The notes: a model not told the origin generated them from the sequence alone. A stretch of 64,000 nt of DNA from Persephonella sp. KM09-Lau-8 (GCF_000703085.1 NZ_JNLL01000002.1:1-64000); one strand, 5' to 3'; shown: positions 41,512 through 50,180, counted from the first letter of the stretch. Translations and numbers: made by a program.

Positions 41512-42495
41512 ATGAGTCAAAACACCTATGAAACAATATTAAAGAAAATGACAAAACCCGGAATTATCATCTTTACAGCACTTATAGCATTTCTCATCTT
41601 AAACCCTTTCGTAATCATAGAAAGCGGAACTGTAGGCGTAAAAGCAACATTAGGAAAATTCGACAATCAAGAACTTATGCCAGGATTCCACCTAAAAACC
41701 CCTATCGCAGATAGAATAATAGAAGTAGACACAAAAGTTCACACTATAAACTATAAAGGAGACAAGGACCTTCCTGACAAACGTGGAGTAATCTTTAAAC
41801 CCTCAATAAACGTCCTAGACGAAAGAGGACTTCCTGTAAGAATAGAACTCACGGCTCAATATAGAGTTATTCCAGACCAAGCATCCGAGCTCTTGCAAGA
41901 ATGGGGAAGAAACTGGGAATATAAACTTGTAAACCCAACAATAAGAGATGTTGTTAGGGATGTAATAGGACAATACCCTGCTGAAAAACTTCCTGTAAAA
42001 AGACAGGAAATAGCGATAAAAATAGAGCAAGGTATCAAAGAAAACATGAGAAAAACATCAAAAGGAAAAATTGAAGTAATAGGAGTTCAGCTAAGAGATA
42101 TCAAATTACCTCCTCGCATAGCACAGAAAATAGAGGAAGTCCAGATAGCCAAACAGGAAGCTGAGAAAATGAAATACGTAGAAGAAAAAGCCAAGAAAGA
42201 ACAAGAAGTCAGAAAAATCAGAGCTGAAAGCGAAAAAATAGAAAAAATCATAAGAGCAGAAGGAGAAGCTGAAAGAAAAATAAAAGAGGCTGAAGGTAAA
42301 GCAAAAGCAAAAATTCTGGAAGCAGAAGCTCAGGCAAAAGCTAACAAACTCTTAAGTCAATCTATCGATCAAAACATCTTAAAATGGAAAAACCTGCAAG
42401 TACAAGAAAAGCTAATGGAAGCAATAAAGGAGAATAAAAACAACAACATCTTCCTAAACACCCCACAAGGAAACATGCACTATTGGGTTAAATAA
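41512..42495 (+). CDS. SPFH/band-7 (prohibitin-like) membrane protein (327 aa)
   Basis: An N-terminal membrane anchor (residues 17-36) is followed by the SPFH domain: VIIESGTVGVKATLGKF, PGFHLKTPIADRIIEVDTKVHTI, VRIELTAQYRVIPDQASEL and PTIRDVVRDVIGQYPAEKL. A long helix rich in Glu/Lys/Ala (residues 200-285) follows. Prohibitin-type proteins build ring-shaped membrane scaffolds, often together with proteases. AGGAGG is ten bases before the ATG. Confidence 0.92.
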   Translation: MSQNTYETILKKMTKPGIIIFTALIAFLILNPFVIIESGTVGVKATLGKFDNQELMPGFHLKTPIADRIIEVDTKVHTINYKGDKDLPDKRGVIFKPSINVLDERGLPVRIELTAQYRVIPDQASELLQEWGRNWEYKLVNPTIRDVVRDVIGQYPAEKLPVKRQEIAIKIEQGIKENMRKTSKGKIEVIGVQLRDIKLPPRIAQKIEEVQIAKQEAEKMKYVEEKAKKEQEVRKIRAESEKIEKIIRAEGEAERKIKEAEGKAKAKILEAEAQAKANKLLSQSIDQNILKWKNLQVQEKLMEAIKENKNNNIFLNTPQGNMHYWVK

Positions 42496-42506
42496 CAATT
42501 ATCTAA

Positions 42507-42525
42507 GGGAACCAGAAAGGTTCCC
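42507..42525 (+). terminator. Terminator-like hairpin after the SPFH gene
   Basis: GGGAACC, loop AGAAA, GGTTCCC is a perfect 7-bp stem. The T tract behind it is weak (GGGTTATTGCTTT), so it may be a terminator or an mRNA-stabilising stem. Confidence 0.55.
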
Positions 42526-42595
42526 GGGTTATTGCTTTGAGAAGACAAAATAAAAACTTAATATATAATAAAACTAAAAAGGAAAAACACAGTAA

Positions 42596-42919
42596 ATGTA
42601 CAAAGAACTAATAGTAAACGTAATAATACTTTCAATTCCTTTATCCATAATAACCTACACAGTAATAACTTTCTCGCTAAAAAATGACAAAAACATAAAA
42701 GGGATATACGCAGTAACAATACTCTCTTTATCTGGTTTATCCTCTCTCATAGTAGAAACAGTTACAACCGGATTTTGCATAACAAAGATCCCCCTGGAAG
42801 AAACACTTCCACTGTTCTTAATTTTATACACTATTCAATTCTACATCTTGGATAAGTTAATAAAAACAATCAAAACAAAAGCTACTCAGTCAAATAAACT
42901 ACAACGAGGAAGACAATGA
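42596..42919 (+). CDS. Membrane protein (107 aa)
   Basis: Three hydrophobic segments (about residues 5-27, 40-60 and 68-92) make up most of the protein; the C-terminus is basic. No family is recognised. The ribosome binding site is weak (AAGGAAAA, about 10 bases upstream). Its end overlaps the next gene by four bases. Confidence 0.6.
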   Translation: MYKELIVNVIILSIPLSIITYTVITFSLKNDKNIKGIYAVTILSLSGLSSLIVETVTTGFCITKIPLEETLPLFLILYTIQFYILDKLIKTIKTKATQSNKLQRGRQ

Positions 42920-43242
42920 AATTTAAAGAAAGATTGATCAAAGATATGGAAAGAAAAGCAAAAATACTAGAACAGGAACCAATAAGAGTCCTTAAAATAG
43001 CGGAATACATAAACAAAAATATGCCTCAAACAGTTAAAATAATGGAAATAAACGGACCCCTCCAATTAAACTGGCTTAAAGATAACCAGTATGCAACAGT
43101 CCTTTTCGACATAAACGAACCACACAAAGCAGTACCTGTAATAATAGAATTTAACGAAAATAACGAAATAACAAGCATAAAAGGATATACAGAAAAAGCC
43201 CAAGAAAAGCTAAATCAATGGATAAACAAAAATTCCACATAA
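42916..43242 (+). CDS. Unknown protein (108 aa)
   Basis: It starts with ATGA overlapping the stop of the membrane protein gene; AGGAAG lies behind the ATG. It is soluble, with a charged helical start and strands such as YATVLFDINEPHKAVPVIIEFNENNEITSI. No family is recognised. Confidence 0.6.
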   Translation: MKFKERLIKDMERKAKILEQEPIRVLKIAEYINKNMPQTVKIMEINGPLQLNWLKDNQYATVLFDINEPHKAVPVIIEFNENNEITSIKGYTEKAQEKLNQWINKNST

Positions 43243-43266
43243 TCAAAACCAATTAAAGGAACAAAA

Positions 43267-43437
43267 ATGAAACCAGAACAAAAATCAGATGTACTAATTA
43301 TAGATTCTAAAATGGACAAAAAGCTAATAAACAAACTTATAAAAAATTACACAATAAAGAAGTTAAAGAAAGCTGAACTCAAAACACTGAAACAAAAACT
43401 CCTACATCCTACACAAAGTTTTAAACCCATCAAGTAG
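43267..43437 (+). CDS. Small basic protein (56 aa)
   Basis: The ATG at 43267 has AAAGGAAC upstream. It is a Lys-rich helical protein (MKPEQKSDVLIIDSKMDKKLINKLIKN). Its stop overlaps the end of the convergent minus-strand gene by eight bases, so this is the last plus-strand gene before the minus-strand block. No family is recognised. Confidence 0.5.
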   Translation: MKPEQKSDVLIIDSKMDKKLINKLIKNYTIKKLKKAELKTLKQKLLHPTQSFKPIK

Positions 43438-43942
43438 ACCTCTCTTCATAATATTTTTCCTTCTTCAAGAACTCCTCCATTTCCCTTGACAAGACGAAAT
43501 ACTTATAAATCCCTTCAACTAATCGCTTTTCTCTAACAAAATAATACAGAAAAGTAAGAATAAACAATAAGGAGAAAAAAAACTCAATCAAAATCATTCC
43601 CTCGGTTAAAACCCCATATTTTGCATAATAACCCATAAAATACAAATTAACCATCGCAAAACCTAATACAAATGTAAGAAGAAAATGTAAAACCCTCATC
43701 CTGAAAGACTTTAAATCATCTTCTAAAAACCTATATCGTAAATCAACAATGGACTTTACTCTTTTTCTTTCCTCCGACGACAACTTCTTCCATTCTTCCA
43801 ATTCTTTTTCATAATCTTTTCTCAATCTTTCATACTTTCTTTGACTCTCCTCTAAATCCTTTAAAATTTCTTCTGCAACATCCTTCCTTTTAAAAGCCTT
43901 TTTGAAAATTGCTAAATCCATAACTACAACCCTCCTTGACAC
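43430..43942 (-). CDS. Membrane protein with coiled coil (170 aa)
   Basis: A charged N-terminal coiled coil (residues 10-75) is followed by two transmembrane segments (about 88-108 and 115-138) and a polar tail. The start overlaps the preceding gene's end, so it is coupled. No family is recognised. It is the last gene of the minus-strand block, next to the integrase end. Confidence 0.65.
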   Translation of the reverse strand: MSRRVVVMDLAIFKKAFKRKDVAEEILKDLEESQRKYERLRKDYEKELEEWKKLSSEERKRVKSIVDLRYRFLEDDLKSFRMRVLHFLLTFVLGFAMVNLYFMGYYAKYGVLTEGMILIEFFFSLLFILTFLYYFVREKRLVEGIYKYFVLSREMEEFLKKEKYYEERST

Positions 43943-44532
43943 TTAATACTATCTTTACTTATAAATCTATTAATATCTTCAATATCTAAATTATAAATAT
44001 AAATCGCAAACATAAGACCTATGAAATCCTTATAAGTCCTTATCCTAAAAATCCCTTTTCTCACCTTTTCGTATATCTCTCTTGCATAAGCATCGTAATC
44101 TGTATCTTCGTGTAAAACTTCTTTTATCTGTCCTCTGGTTATTTCTTGAAATTCCCGGTAGCTAATTCTTTTAGGACTTTCAGATTTTGGTTTTCTTAGT
44201 TTCTCTCTAATACTGTCAACCATTAACAGATTTTCTATATCATCGTCAGATAAATCAGTTTTTTCTCTTAAAACCTGCTTAAAAATATGTCTTACAGTCT
44301 GCTCTTTTTCATCTTCTTCAGGAATAAGCTGTTTTTCAATGTATTCTACTTTAAGTTTTAAAATCTTTGAAAGTAAAGAAATTATCAACCCGTTCGTAAA
44401 TATATCGTCTGATACAAGTTCCTGAAGTTTGTAAATATCTATGTCTAATGGATTAAGACCTTCTTCTTTAACCTGCCTTATCAAATCTCTATACAGATTA
44501 ATAAACTCATAAACTTCAGTCGCTACAATCAT
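43924..44532 (-). CDS. Unknown protein next to the integrase (202 aa)
   Basis: The protein is soluble and mostly helical and acidic, with EQTVRHIFKQVLREKTDLSDDDIENLLMVDSI in the middle. It starts four bases inside the integrase gene's end (ATGA overlap), so both are translated together. No family is recognised. A role with the recombinase, such as a directionality or accessory factor, is possible. Confidence 0.6.
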   Translation of the reverse strand: MIVATEVYEFINLYRDLIRQVKEEGLNPLDIDIYKLQELVSDDIFTNGLIISLLSKILKLKVEYIEKQLIPEEDEKEQTVRHIFKQVLREKTDLSDDDIENLLMVDSIREKLRKPKSESPKRISYREFQEITRGQIKEVLHEDTDYDAYAREIYEKVRKGIFRIRTYKDFIGLMFAIYIYNLDIEDINRFISKDSIKCQGGL

Positions 44533-45428
44533 AATCTTTCCAGTTCCTCAAGTTCGTCCTGAGTAGTTAGCTTTGTATAGTATTTCAGCGTTGTATTTAT
44601 ATCTTTATGCCCCACCCATTTAGCAACTGTTACAGGTTTAATTCCTTTTGCAACCATATAGCTTATATAAGTATCTCTAAATCTATGAGCCGTGATATTT
44701 ATCTGAAGCTGTTTTGAAAGCTTGTGAAAATAGCTTTTAACATTATGCCTGTCTAATACAACTATTTTCTTCTGCACATCATTGTAGTAAGTAAATAAGG
44801 TTTTATCTTTCAGTTTTGGATGCTTTCTTTTAACTATGAAATCTATAAAGTCATCTCTATATTGCCCTTTCAAAATTAAAGGAGCTTCTCTTGATTTTGA
44901 GAATTTAGAAATCTCTGGTCTAACTCTTACAAAGATTTTTCCTTCTTTTTCAATTATATCATCTGGTAGCAGCTGCACAGCTTCAGATACCCTTAAACCA
45001 AAACCATAAAGAGTTAAAGCAAGATAGTAATAAACTTTATTCGTGTTTTTTAGGTGGTCTAATATCTGTCTAAGTTCCAGCTCACTAAAAGGTCTTGCAC
45101 TTTCGGTTTTTGACCTTTCCCTGTATATCCTTTTATCTGCAAGCCACTTTCCACCTGCAAACTCAACAAATTCTTTAGTCCTGTTTAAAACCATCTTGAT
45201 AGTGGTAGGAGAAAGGTTTTTAGATTTCAGGTAATCTATAAATTTTTCTATATCAGTTTCCATTAGAATCAGATTATCAGATAACAAACCGTAATCTTCA
45301 GCCCAAACTTCAAAATGATTTAGAAGTTTCTGATATGTTTCTATTGTCCTGCCTGATAAGCCTGATTTTTTAAGCTTTTCCAAATATGAATTTGTTTTGT
45401 TTTTTAAGTTTTCTTCAAATGTTATCAT
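44529..45428 (-). CDS. Tyrosine recombinase, XerC/D-like integrase (299 aa)
   Basis: This is a site-specific recombinase with an N-terminal SAM-like core-binding domain (residues 5-95, with RTIETYQKLLNHFEVWAEDYG) and a catalytic domain. The catalytic set is visible: R146 in GFGLRVSEAV, H248 and R251 in HRFRDTYISYM, H274 in WVGHKDINTT and the Tyr nucleophile at about 283/284 in TLKYYTKL. It may serve to insert the minus-strand block or resolve plasmid dimers. No attachment repeats could be seen by eye. GATTA and a weak site precede the ATG. Confidence 0.93.
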   Translation of the reverse strand: MITFEENLKNKTNSYLEKLKKSGLSGRTIETYQKLLNHFEVWAEDYGLLSDNLILMETDIEKFIDYLKSKNLSPTTIKMVLNRTKEFVEFAGGKWLADKRIYRERSKTESARPFSELELRQILDHLKNTNKVYYYLALTLYGFGLRVSEAVQLLPDDIIEKEGKIFVRVRPEISKFSKSREAPLILKGQYRDDFIDFIVKRKHPKLKDKTLFTYYNDVQKKIVVLDRHNVKSYFHKLSKQLQINITAHRFRDTYISYMVAKGIKPVTVAKWVGHKDINTTLKYYTKLTTQDELEELERL

Positions 45429-45446
45429 CTTAATCTCCAGATTATA

Positions 45447-45770
45447 TTATGTATTTTCCAAGCAAGCATAGAATTCTTTTAGAAATTCTTTGTTCCTTGT
45501 CCAGACAGCAATCCTTCTACTATCTTGAGGTATGGTATCGTTTTCATCTCCAAATTGAAAAGATACAGCGAATACTGGATAAAAAAGAGTGTGCTTTTCA
45601 ATTTCAGAGTAGAATTTCAGATAGTCTTTTATTTTCATGTCTTCAGGCATCTCAAATTCAACAACCATATATTCTGGAGGTTGTAGTGGGTTTTCAGGAT
45701 AGTGAATGTCTAAAATCTTATACTCAGGAAAATGTCTTTTTGCTATTTCTAAGAGTTTTTCTTTTTTCAT
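45447..45770 (-). CDS. Unknown protein (107 aa)
   Basis: The protein is soluble, with a helix followed by strands (EYMVVEFEMPEDMKIKDYLKFYSEIEKH, YPVFAVSFQFGDEND). A pattern of strand-helix-strand suggests an alpha/beta sandwich. GGAG precedes the start on the minus strand. No family is recognised. Confidence 0.6.
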   Translation of the reverse strand: MKKEKLLEIAKRHFPEYKILDIHYPENPLQPPEYMVVEFEMPEDMKIKDYLKFYSEIEKHTLFYPVFAVSFQFGDENDTIPQDSRRIAVWTRNKEFLKEFYACLENT

Positions 45771-45783
45771 TTTCCTCTCCTTG

Positions 45784-45957
45784 TTAACTTCCTAAAAGGT
45801 GTGTAGAAACTACGAATGATATATAAGCTACAACAGCTGCTAAAACCAAACCCGACCCTGCTATTATTCCATCTGGAGCTTTATCTTCAAGGATAGAGAA
45901 CCAGAATAAGAAAAAACCAAATCCGAAGAATATTGACCAAACTATTGCCTCAATCAT
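45784..45957 (-). CDS. Small membrane protein (57 aa)
   Basis: I take the ATG at 45957 (MIEAIVWSIFFGFGFFLFW) behind GGGAGAGGGA; a start at 45999 would overlap the upstream gene more. It has two transmembrane segments. Its start overlaps the stop of the gene at 45954, so they are coupled. No family is recognised. Confidence 0.55.
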   Translation of the reverse strand: MIEAIVWSIFFGFGFFLFWFSILEDKAPDGIIAGSGLVLAAVVAYISFVVSTHLLGS

Positions 45958-46265
45958 TCTTCCCTCTCCCTTGTAATAAAACCAACAAACTCTGCCCATT
46001 TAACAGGAAATTCCATAGAAACTCCATCGCAAGTAATTTTGTAGTAGTTCCCCCAAATGTCCTGCCCGTGATAATCTGCCAGAAAGCAGATATATTCCTC
46101 ATTTTCAGCATCAACAAGACATTTGGTAAAGGGCAGAGGCTTTATATATGCTTCTTTTTTCATGCAAATTCTAATTTGGTCAGAATGTATAAATACTCTG
46201 AAGAACATAAAGAGCAAATTAAACATTATATAAACTGCTATTAGGAAAAGGATTAGATTTTTCAT
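45954..46265 (-). CDS. Membrane-anchored small protein (103 aa)
   Basis: An N-terminal hydrophobic segment (residues 3-22) may be a signal or anchor. The rest has four Cys residues and strands (YICFLADYHGQDIWGNYYKITCDG). No family is recognised. It belongs to the set of small membrane proteins of this block. Confidence 0.6.
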   Translation of the reverse strand: MKNLILFLIAVYIMFNLLFMFFRVFIHSDQIRICMKKEAYIKPLPFTKCLVDAENEEYICFLADYHGQDIWGNYYKITCDGVSMEFPVKWAEFVGFITREREE

Positions 46266-46281
46266 TTTACAACGCCAGTTT

Positions 46282-46383
46282 CTATTTAGCCTTGTTAGGC
46301 TTAAAAATCCATCCTATATACCAAGAAAGCCCTACGAAAGCTATACCAAGAATTAAAACAAGTATTATTAATAATGTGTCCAT
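46282..46383 (-). CDS. Very small membrane protein (33 aa)
   Basis: The ATG at 46383 is preceded on the minus strand by AGGAG at the right distance. The product is one transmembrane helix with a short basic tail (MDTLLIILVLILGIAFVG...FKPNKAK). It is shorter than most gene finders accept but is well supported by its ribosome binding site and fit between two genes. Confidence 0.55.
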   Translation of the reverse strand: MDTLLIILVLILGIAFVGLSWYIGWIFKPNKAK

Positions 46384-46386
46384 AGC

Positions 46387-46656
46387 TTATACTCCTATCT
46401 TTTTATTAATGTGTTTCAGTTCAGCTAATATCATTCCAATAGAAAATATAAATCCTAATCCAGCAAATATCCCTAATCCTATTAAAGTTATAGCTATTGG
46501 AAAATTATATTTATCAATATTCAGAATTAATGTTAAAGTTCCACCCATATCAGCAACTAAAACAAAAAATAATGTTCGTAAAATTCCTTCTAAAACTTTT
46601 GCCCTTTCAATTTCTAATTTCTTAAGCTCAATTTCTTTTTGCTCTTTGTCCATCAT
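46387..46656 (-). CDS. Membrane protein with coiled coil (89 aa)
   Basis: The start at 46656 (MMDKEQKEIELKKLEIERAK) follows AAAGGTG; a start at 46695 lacks a site. A coiled coil (residues 3-25) is followed by two transmembrane segments (about 30-48 and 55-80). No family is recognised. Confidence 0.55.
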   Translation of the reverse strand: MMDKEQKEIELKKLEIERAKVLEGILRTLFFVLVADMGGTLTLILNIDKYNFPIAITLIGLGIFAGLGFIFSIGMILAELKHINKKIGV

Positions 46657-46712
46657 AACACCTTTAAATATCTTGCATTTTTTAGTATAAATCAATTTCC
46701 ACTAAAACACAA

Positions 46713-46734
46713 TACCTTAATTAGAATTAAGGTA
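46713..46734. repeat. 22-bp perfect palindrome
   Basis: TACCTTAATT, two bases, AATTAAGGTA. It lies in the 160-base gap between two minus-strand genes, before the start of the one at 46387. It may be an operator; the layout, 10-bp arms with a two-base centre, is like family A but the sequence differs. Confidence 0.6.
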
Positions 46735-46856
46735 AATCCTTTGGTTTCAATATCTTAAAATCTATATATTGTCTAATACTTGAATATCAAAGCTTATAAG
46801 CCATCTTCGGTATCTGATTATATCCCTCGCCATCAAGATTAGTTATACTTCAATCT

Positions 46857-47624
46857 TCAAATAACTTTTGTTCTATCATCTATAACTGGCTCAATATGTA
46901 TCGCTTTTCGGATACACTCGGAAACATAATATTTTGGATTTTCTTTGCTTGGACCTTCTCCGCATGCATCTATAATCCACACAGATGTTTTAAATCCCCT
47001 TATGTATTCCTCAAACCACAGCTTTGCTGCATCATACTCTATGACAAGTTTATTACCTTCCTTTCTACATGATAATTCAAGTCTTTTTTTTCCATTATAA
47101 GCAGAACAGGAAAATTTATTGTAAAAGGATAAATCTCTGTTAAAAGGATTTTCTACTGTTAACTTTTCTTTTTTTGTTCCTTGATACTCTAAACATGCTT
47201 TTTTTACTCCATCATAAACGAGACAAGAAAACTTAGTCTTTTTGTCCATAAGAAAATTGCCTTTATGGACAATAGCATATAAAACGAAAAAAGCAACAAA
47301 AAAAACAACTGTCTTTACAAATTTACTAAAAGCTTCCTCATCACTTATGTCTGATGAAACTCTTACCAAGTTATATGTTATCCATGGCAAATATATTGCT
47401 ATTACAAAGAGAGAAAAAGTCTCTAAAAATTGGAGATACTCGGGAAGCTCAGAAGTTAAGAACTTTTTTTCATAGTAAGTATGTATATACTCATAAATTA
47501 TTATTGATGATGCAAAGACTACGGGAGAAAATGTATAGTAAAGAATATAACAAAAACCTATAAGTAATAAACTTAATGTTCCCATCATCAACTTAATTAG
47601 CTTTCCTAACCTTATGCCTAACAT
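46857..47624 (-). CDS. Membrane protein, duplicated family (255 aa)
   Basis: Three or four hydrophobic segments in residues 10-130 are followed by a soluble domain with the pattern SCLVYDGVKKACLEYQG, ENPFNRDLSFYNKFSCSAY, ELSCRK and IEYDAAKLWFEEY, then VWIID. The protein at 51868 shares this domain with the same Cys residues, so the two are paralogues in one block. The conserved Cys suggest disulfides. The family is not recognised. Confidence 0.7.
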   Translation of the reverse strand: MLGIRLGKLIKLMMGTLSLLLIGFCYILYYTFSPVVFASSIIIYEYIHTYYEKKFLTSELPEYLQFLETFSLFVIAIYLPWITYNLVRVSSDISDEEAFSKFVKTVVFFVAFFVLYAIVHKGNFLMDKKTKFSCLVYDGVKKACLEYQGTKKEKLTVENPFNRDLSFYNKFSCSAYNGKKRLELSCRKEGNKLVIEYDAAKLWFEEYIRGFKTSVWIIDACGEGPSKENPKYYVSECIRKAIHIEPVIDDRTKVI

Positions 47625-47687
47625 CTATCCCTCCTCTGAAAGAGATACTCAAACTTCATATCTCTTATTTTTTTCAGCTTTTCATAA

Positions 47688-47801
47688 TCACTTTAATAAG
47701 ACTTTTATCAACGCTATAATAAAGTCTTTATCCAATAAACTTAAGAACACGGCAAATAAAAACAACAATGGATATATCAATAATGCCCAAATAGCTGGCA
47801 T
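47688..47801 (-). CDS. Very small membrane protein (37 aa)
   Basis: The minus-strand ATG at 47801 is preceded by a strong AGGAGG. The product, MPAIWALLIYPLLFLFAVF and a short tail, is one or two short hydrophobic helices. No family is recognised. It is too short for most gene finders. Confidence 0.5.
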   Translation of the reverse strand: MPAIWALLIYPLLFLFAVFLSLLDKDFIIALIKVLLK

Positions 47802-47833
47802 CTTCCTTCCTCCTTTCTTATGTAGAGGCTTGT

Positions 47834-48100
47834 TCATTCTCCTTCTATGACTTTGCAGGTATATAGATCAAAAACTCTGTCTTTGTCCTTCCAGATAACC
47901 AAAGAATGTTTCTCATCTATCTTATAACGTTTCAGAACATATCCTGAACAAACTAAAATGGGATCCTTGGATTTTTTTATTTGCTCTAAAATGGTTTTTT
48001 CTTTTATTGGAGGTAATTCTTTTATTAAATAATGATACATAAAAAATACAGCAAAAATAATAAGAGCAATTCCTACTGTTGCTTTAAAAGATTCTAACAT
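47834..48100 (-). CDS. Small membrane-anchored protein with KPxxC-like tail (88 aa)
   Basis: One transmembrane segment (residues 8-27) is followed by a linker and DPILVCSGYVLKRYKIDEKHSLVIWKDKDRVFDLYTCKVI. The two Cys and the strand pattern match the tails of the proteins at 51420 and 38184. The role is unknown. AGGAGAAG precedes the start. Confidence 0.65.
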   Translation of the reverse strand: MLESFKATVGIALIIFAVFFMYHYLIKELPPIKEKTILEQIKKSKDPILVCSGYVLKRYKIDEKHSLVIWKDKDRVFDLYTCKVIEGE

Positions 48101-48133
48101 TTTTCTTCTCCTTCTTTTTTATTTTTCTTTTCC

Positions 48134-48391
48134 TCATTTGGAATTCTCAATTTCTTTTAAAAATATCTTTTTACAAGTTTTACATGTATAGTGGCAATGA
48201 GGGTCTGTGTCTAAACGCTTCTTTATTTCCTCTTCAGGGAAGCTAACTCCTATTGTTTCTTCCCCTAATTCATCCACATGTACCTTTCCGCATAAAGTTT
48301 TTTCCTTATTAGGTTTAGCTATATGGTAGGTATATCTATTAACCTGCCCAAACCTATCAGGTTTGTAAGCATAAAAACCAAAAATATACAT
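48134..48391 (-). CDS. Small zinc-finger-like protein (85 aa)
   Basis: The protein has KTLCGKVHVDELG in the middle and HCHYTCKTCKKIF near the end, a Cys/His cluster that could hold zinc. It is preceded by the coiled-coil gene with a three-base gap. No family is recognised. Confidence 0.6.
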   Translation of the reverse strand: MYIFGFYAYKPDRFGQVNRYTYHIAKPNKEKTLCGKVHVDELGEETIGVSFPEEEIKKRLDTDPHCHYTCKTCKKIFLKEIENSK

Positions 48392-48393
48392 TT

Positions 48394-48906
48394 TTACATC
48401 TCCTCTAATGATTTCTCCACTTCTTCTTTTTCTTTATAAAGTTCCTCAAGCCTTCCTTCCAACTGATGCAGAGAAAACTTTAAGGCAAAATCTTTAGGAT
48501 ATTTTTGTATCATTTCCTTGTCTTTCTCTATTACTTGTTTAAGATGCTGGATTTCCTCATTTACAAGCCTTAAGTGTGTTAGCTTCTCCTGAATAGATTT
48601 AATCCTTTCTTTTAACTTTTCAGGCAGTTCCTCAAAGGATAAATCCTTACCACTATGAACATCTATATTCTCTTTACTTTTCAGGAAATCTGCTCTGTGG
48701 TATGTGTATTTCTTTTTTGAAAAATGAGGACGGGCAATGTATATTGGTATTTTCTCTTTATCTATATCCTTTATAAGTGGCATGATGTTTTCCCATAAGG
48801 TATAGGGACAGTCAAGGAAATGTCTATTTTCTTCTACTATTAGAATACTGCCGTCTATTTCTTTTATGTAGTAAGCCAAAACATTGTCAATTTTCACTGG
48901 TTTCAT
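48394..48906 (-). CDS. Coiled-coil protein (170 aa)
   Basis: The N-terminal 75 residues are alpha/beta (KIDNVLAYYIKEIDGSILIVEENRHFLDCPYTLWENI as a pattern); the rest is a coiled coil of about 80 residues. No family is recognised. The start codon is followed by MKPVKIDNV with a weak site. Confidence 0.6.
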   Translation of the reverse strand: MKPVKIDNVLAYYIKEIDGSILIVEENRHFLDCPYTLWENIMPLIKDIDKEKIPIYIARPHFSKKKYTYHRADFLKSKENIDVHSGKDLSFEELPEKLKERIKSIQEKLTHLRLVNEEIQHLKQVIEKDKEMIQKYPKDFALKFSLHQLEGRLEELYKEKEEVEKSLEEM

Positions 48907-48984
48907 TTTTAAAGACCTTCTTGAAAGTTTTTTCTCTTATATAGAATTTATCTGTTTCAAAATCAGGATTGAAAATAATATAAC

Positions 48985-49512
48985 TTAATAATCTTCTAAT
49001 AGTATCCATCCTTTTCTTAAAATGTCGGGAATAGTTGGAATATAATAGTAGTCCTCATAATTATCTAAATCCTGTAAAAATAAGAAATAATATCTTCCCT
49101 GTTCAACACTTGGATTTTTAAATTCATTCATTCTTGTATAAGTGCGGGTTTCAAGAGTTATAATCTTATTCCCACTCCAGTTTTTATGTTTAATTGCCAA
49201 AAACTTATTTTCTTCAAATAGTTTTGAAACTGCATATCCAAATGTGTCTTCAATCGGTTCTTTAGCTTCTTCTACTATTTCCCATTCCCCACAAAAGTCT
49301 GAAAGTGATGGACTCCATCCTATTCTTTCTATTACAGGCTGACTGTTTACTTCAGCTATTTTTTTATGAAAGACAGCAACAGGGTAGTTAAGAAGTGGCT
49401 CAAGAGATACATATAAAGCATCTTTAGACCAGTTTTCATTTCTCACTTTTCCTTTTGATGCTAAAACTGCCATAGCTTCAAAAAATGATTTGCAAACTTT
49501 TAAATGTTCCAT
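48985..49512 (-). CDS. Unknown protein (175 aa)
   Basis: The protein has an N-terminal helix-strand part, KVCKSFFEAMAVLASKGKVRNENWSKDALYVSLEPLL, that resembles the 'DUF2829-type' small phage domain (short helix, then KV.R..W), but this is only a weak likeness. The C-terminal half is beta-rich with many Tyr. GGAGG precedes the start. The family is not assigned. Confidence 0.6.
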   Translation of the reverse strand: MEHLKVCKSFFEAMAVLASKGKVRNENWSKDALYVSLEPLLNYPVAVFHKKIAEVNSQPVIERIGWSPSLSDFCGEWEIVEEAKEPIEDTFGYAVSKLFEENKFLAIKHKNWSGNKIITLETRTYTRMNEFKNPSVEQGRYYFLFLQDLDNYEDYYYIPTIPDILRKGWILLEDY

Positions 49513-49535
49513 TTTATCCTCCTTTTATAAGATTT

Positions 49536-50180
49536 TTACTGTTTTAACCTTCTTTTTAATTCCTCATTAAATTTTCTTGCATAGTTTGGTGGATTTTTTA
49601 AAAGTTTTATATAAGCTAATTCCCAATCTCCCGTTTCTATAAGTTCTTTTGCTATGTGTTTTTTGTTGTTAGTAAGAAAAATTACCAATTCTTCCTCGTT
49701 TACTTGATGCCAATGAAGTTTGCTTAAATGAGAAGGCAAATAATCTCCAAGTAAATATCTATCTACAGGTTTCTCATAATCTTTGAATTTGTTTTGCCAG
49801 TTTTGTATAAAGGCTTTTGCTTGCTTGGTTCTTCTGTCAATTGTTAAATCTGCAACAAAATTATTTTCAACATTCTCTACTCCTATGACTTTTATAATTG
49901 GATTTATTTTTGAGTAATACACTTTTACCATATCAAATGTTATTACCCCCTGTGGTGCAGGTTTTCCTAAAAAGCTCTCTATTTGATTTTTATCAAGTTT
50001 CACCCAAAATCTTGGAGTTTCAAAACTCGGATAAATATCAAGTATATTTTCCTGTATCTTGAGTTCTTTCTTTAGATATTCTTTGTTTTTTTCTATCCAT
50101 TCTTTCCATTTCTCAAAATCGGACTTGATTTGGTTTTTTAGCTTATCTGTTGCTTTTAAAACTATTTCTGGTCTATACAT
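49536..50180 (-). CDS. Unknown protein (214 aa) with a truncated paralogue nearby
   Basis: It has a charged helical N-terminal region, a middle with strands and a C-terminus reading KNPPNYARKFNEELKRRLKQ. The last 23 codons of a paralogue remain at 51779. A segment with FLTNNKKHIAKELIETGDWELAYIKLL may form a helix repeat. No family is recognised. Confidence 0.6.
   Translation of the reverse strand: MYRPEIVLKATDKLKNQIKSDFEKWKEWIEKNKEYLKKELKIQENILDIYPSFETPRFWVKLDKNQIESFLGKPAPQGVITFDMVKVYYSKINPIIKVIGVENVENNFVADLTIDRRTKQAKAFIQNWQNKFKDYEKPVDRYLLGDYLPSHLSKLHWHQVNEEELVIFLTNNKKHIAKELIETGDWELAYIKLLKNPPNYARKFNEELKRRLKQ

Noticed and set aside
45043-46244. Plus-strand open frames in the integrase region
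   Set aside because: They are shadows opposite well-supported minus-strand genes with ribosome binding sites and overlaps.
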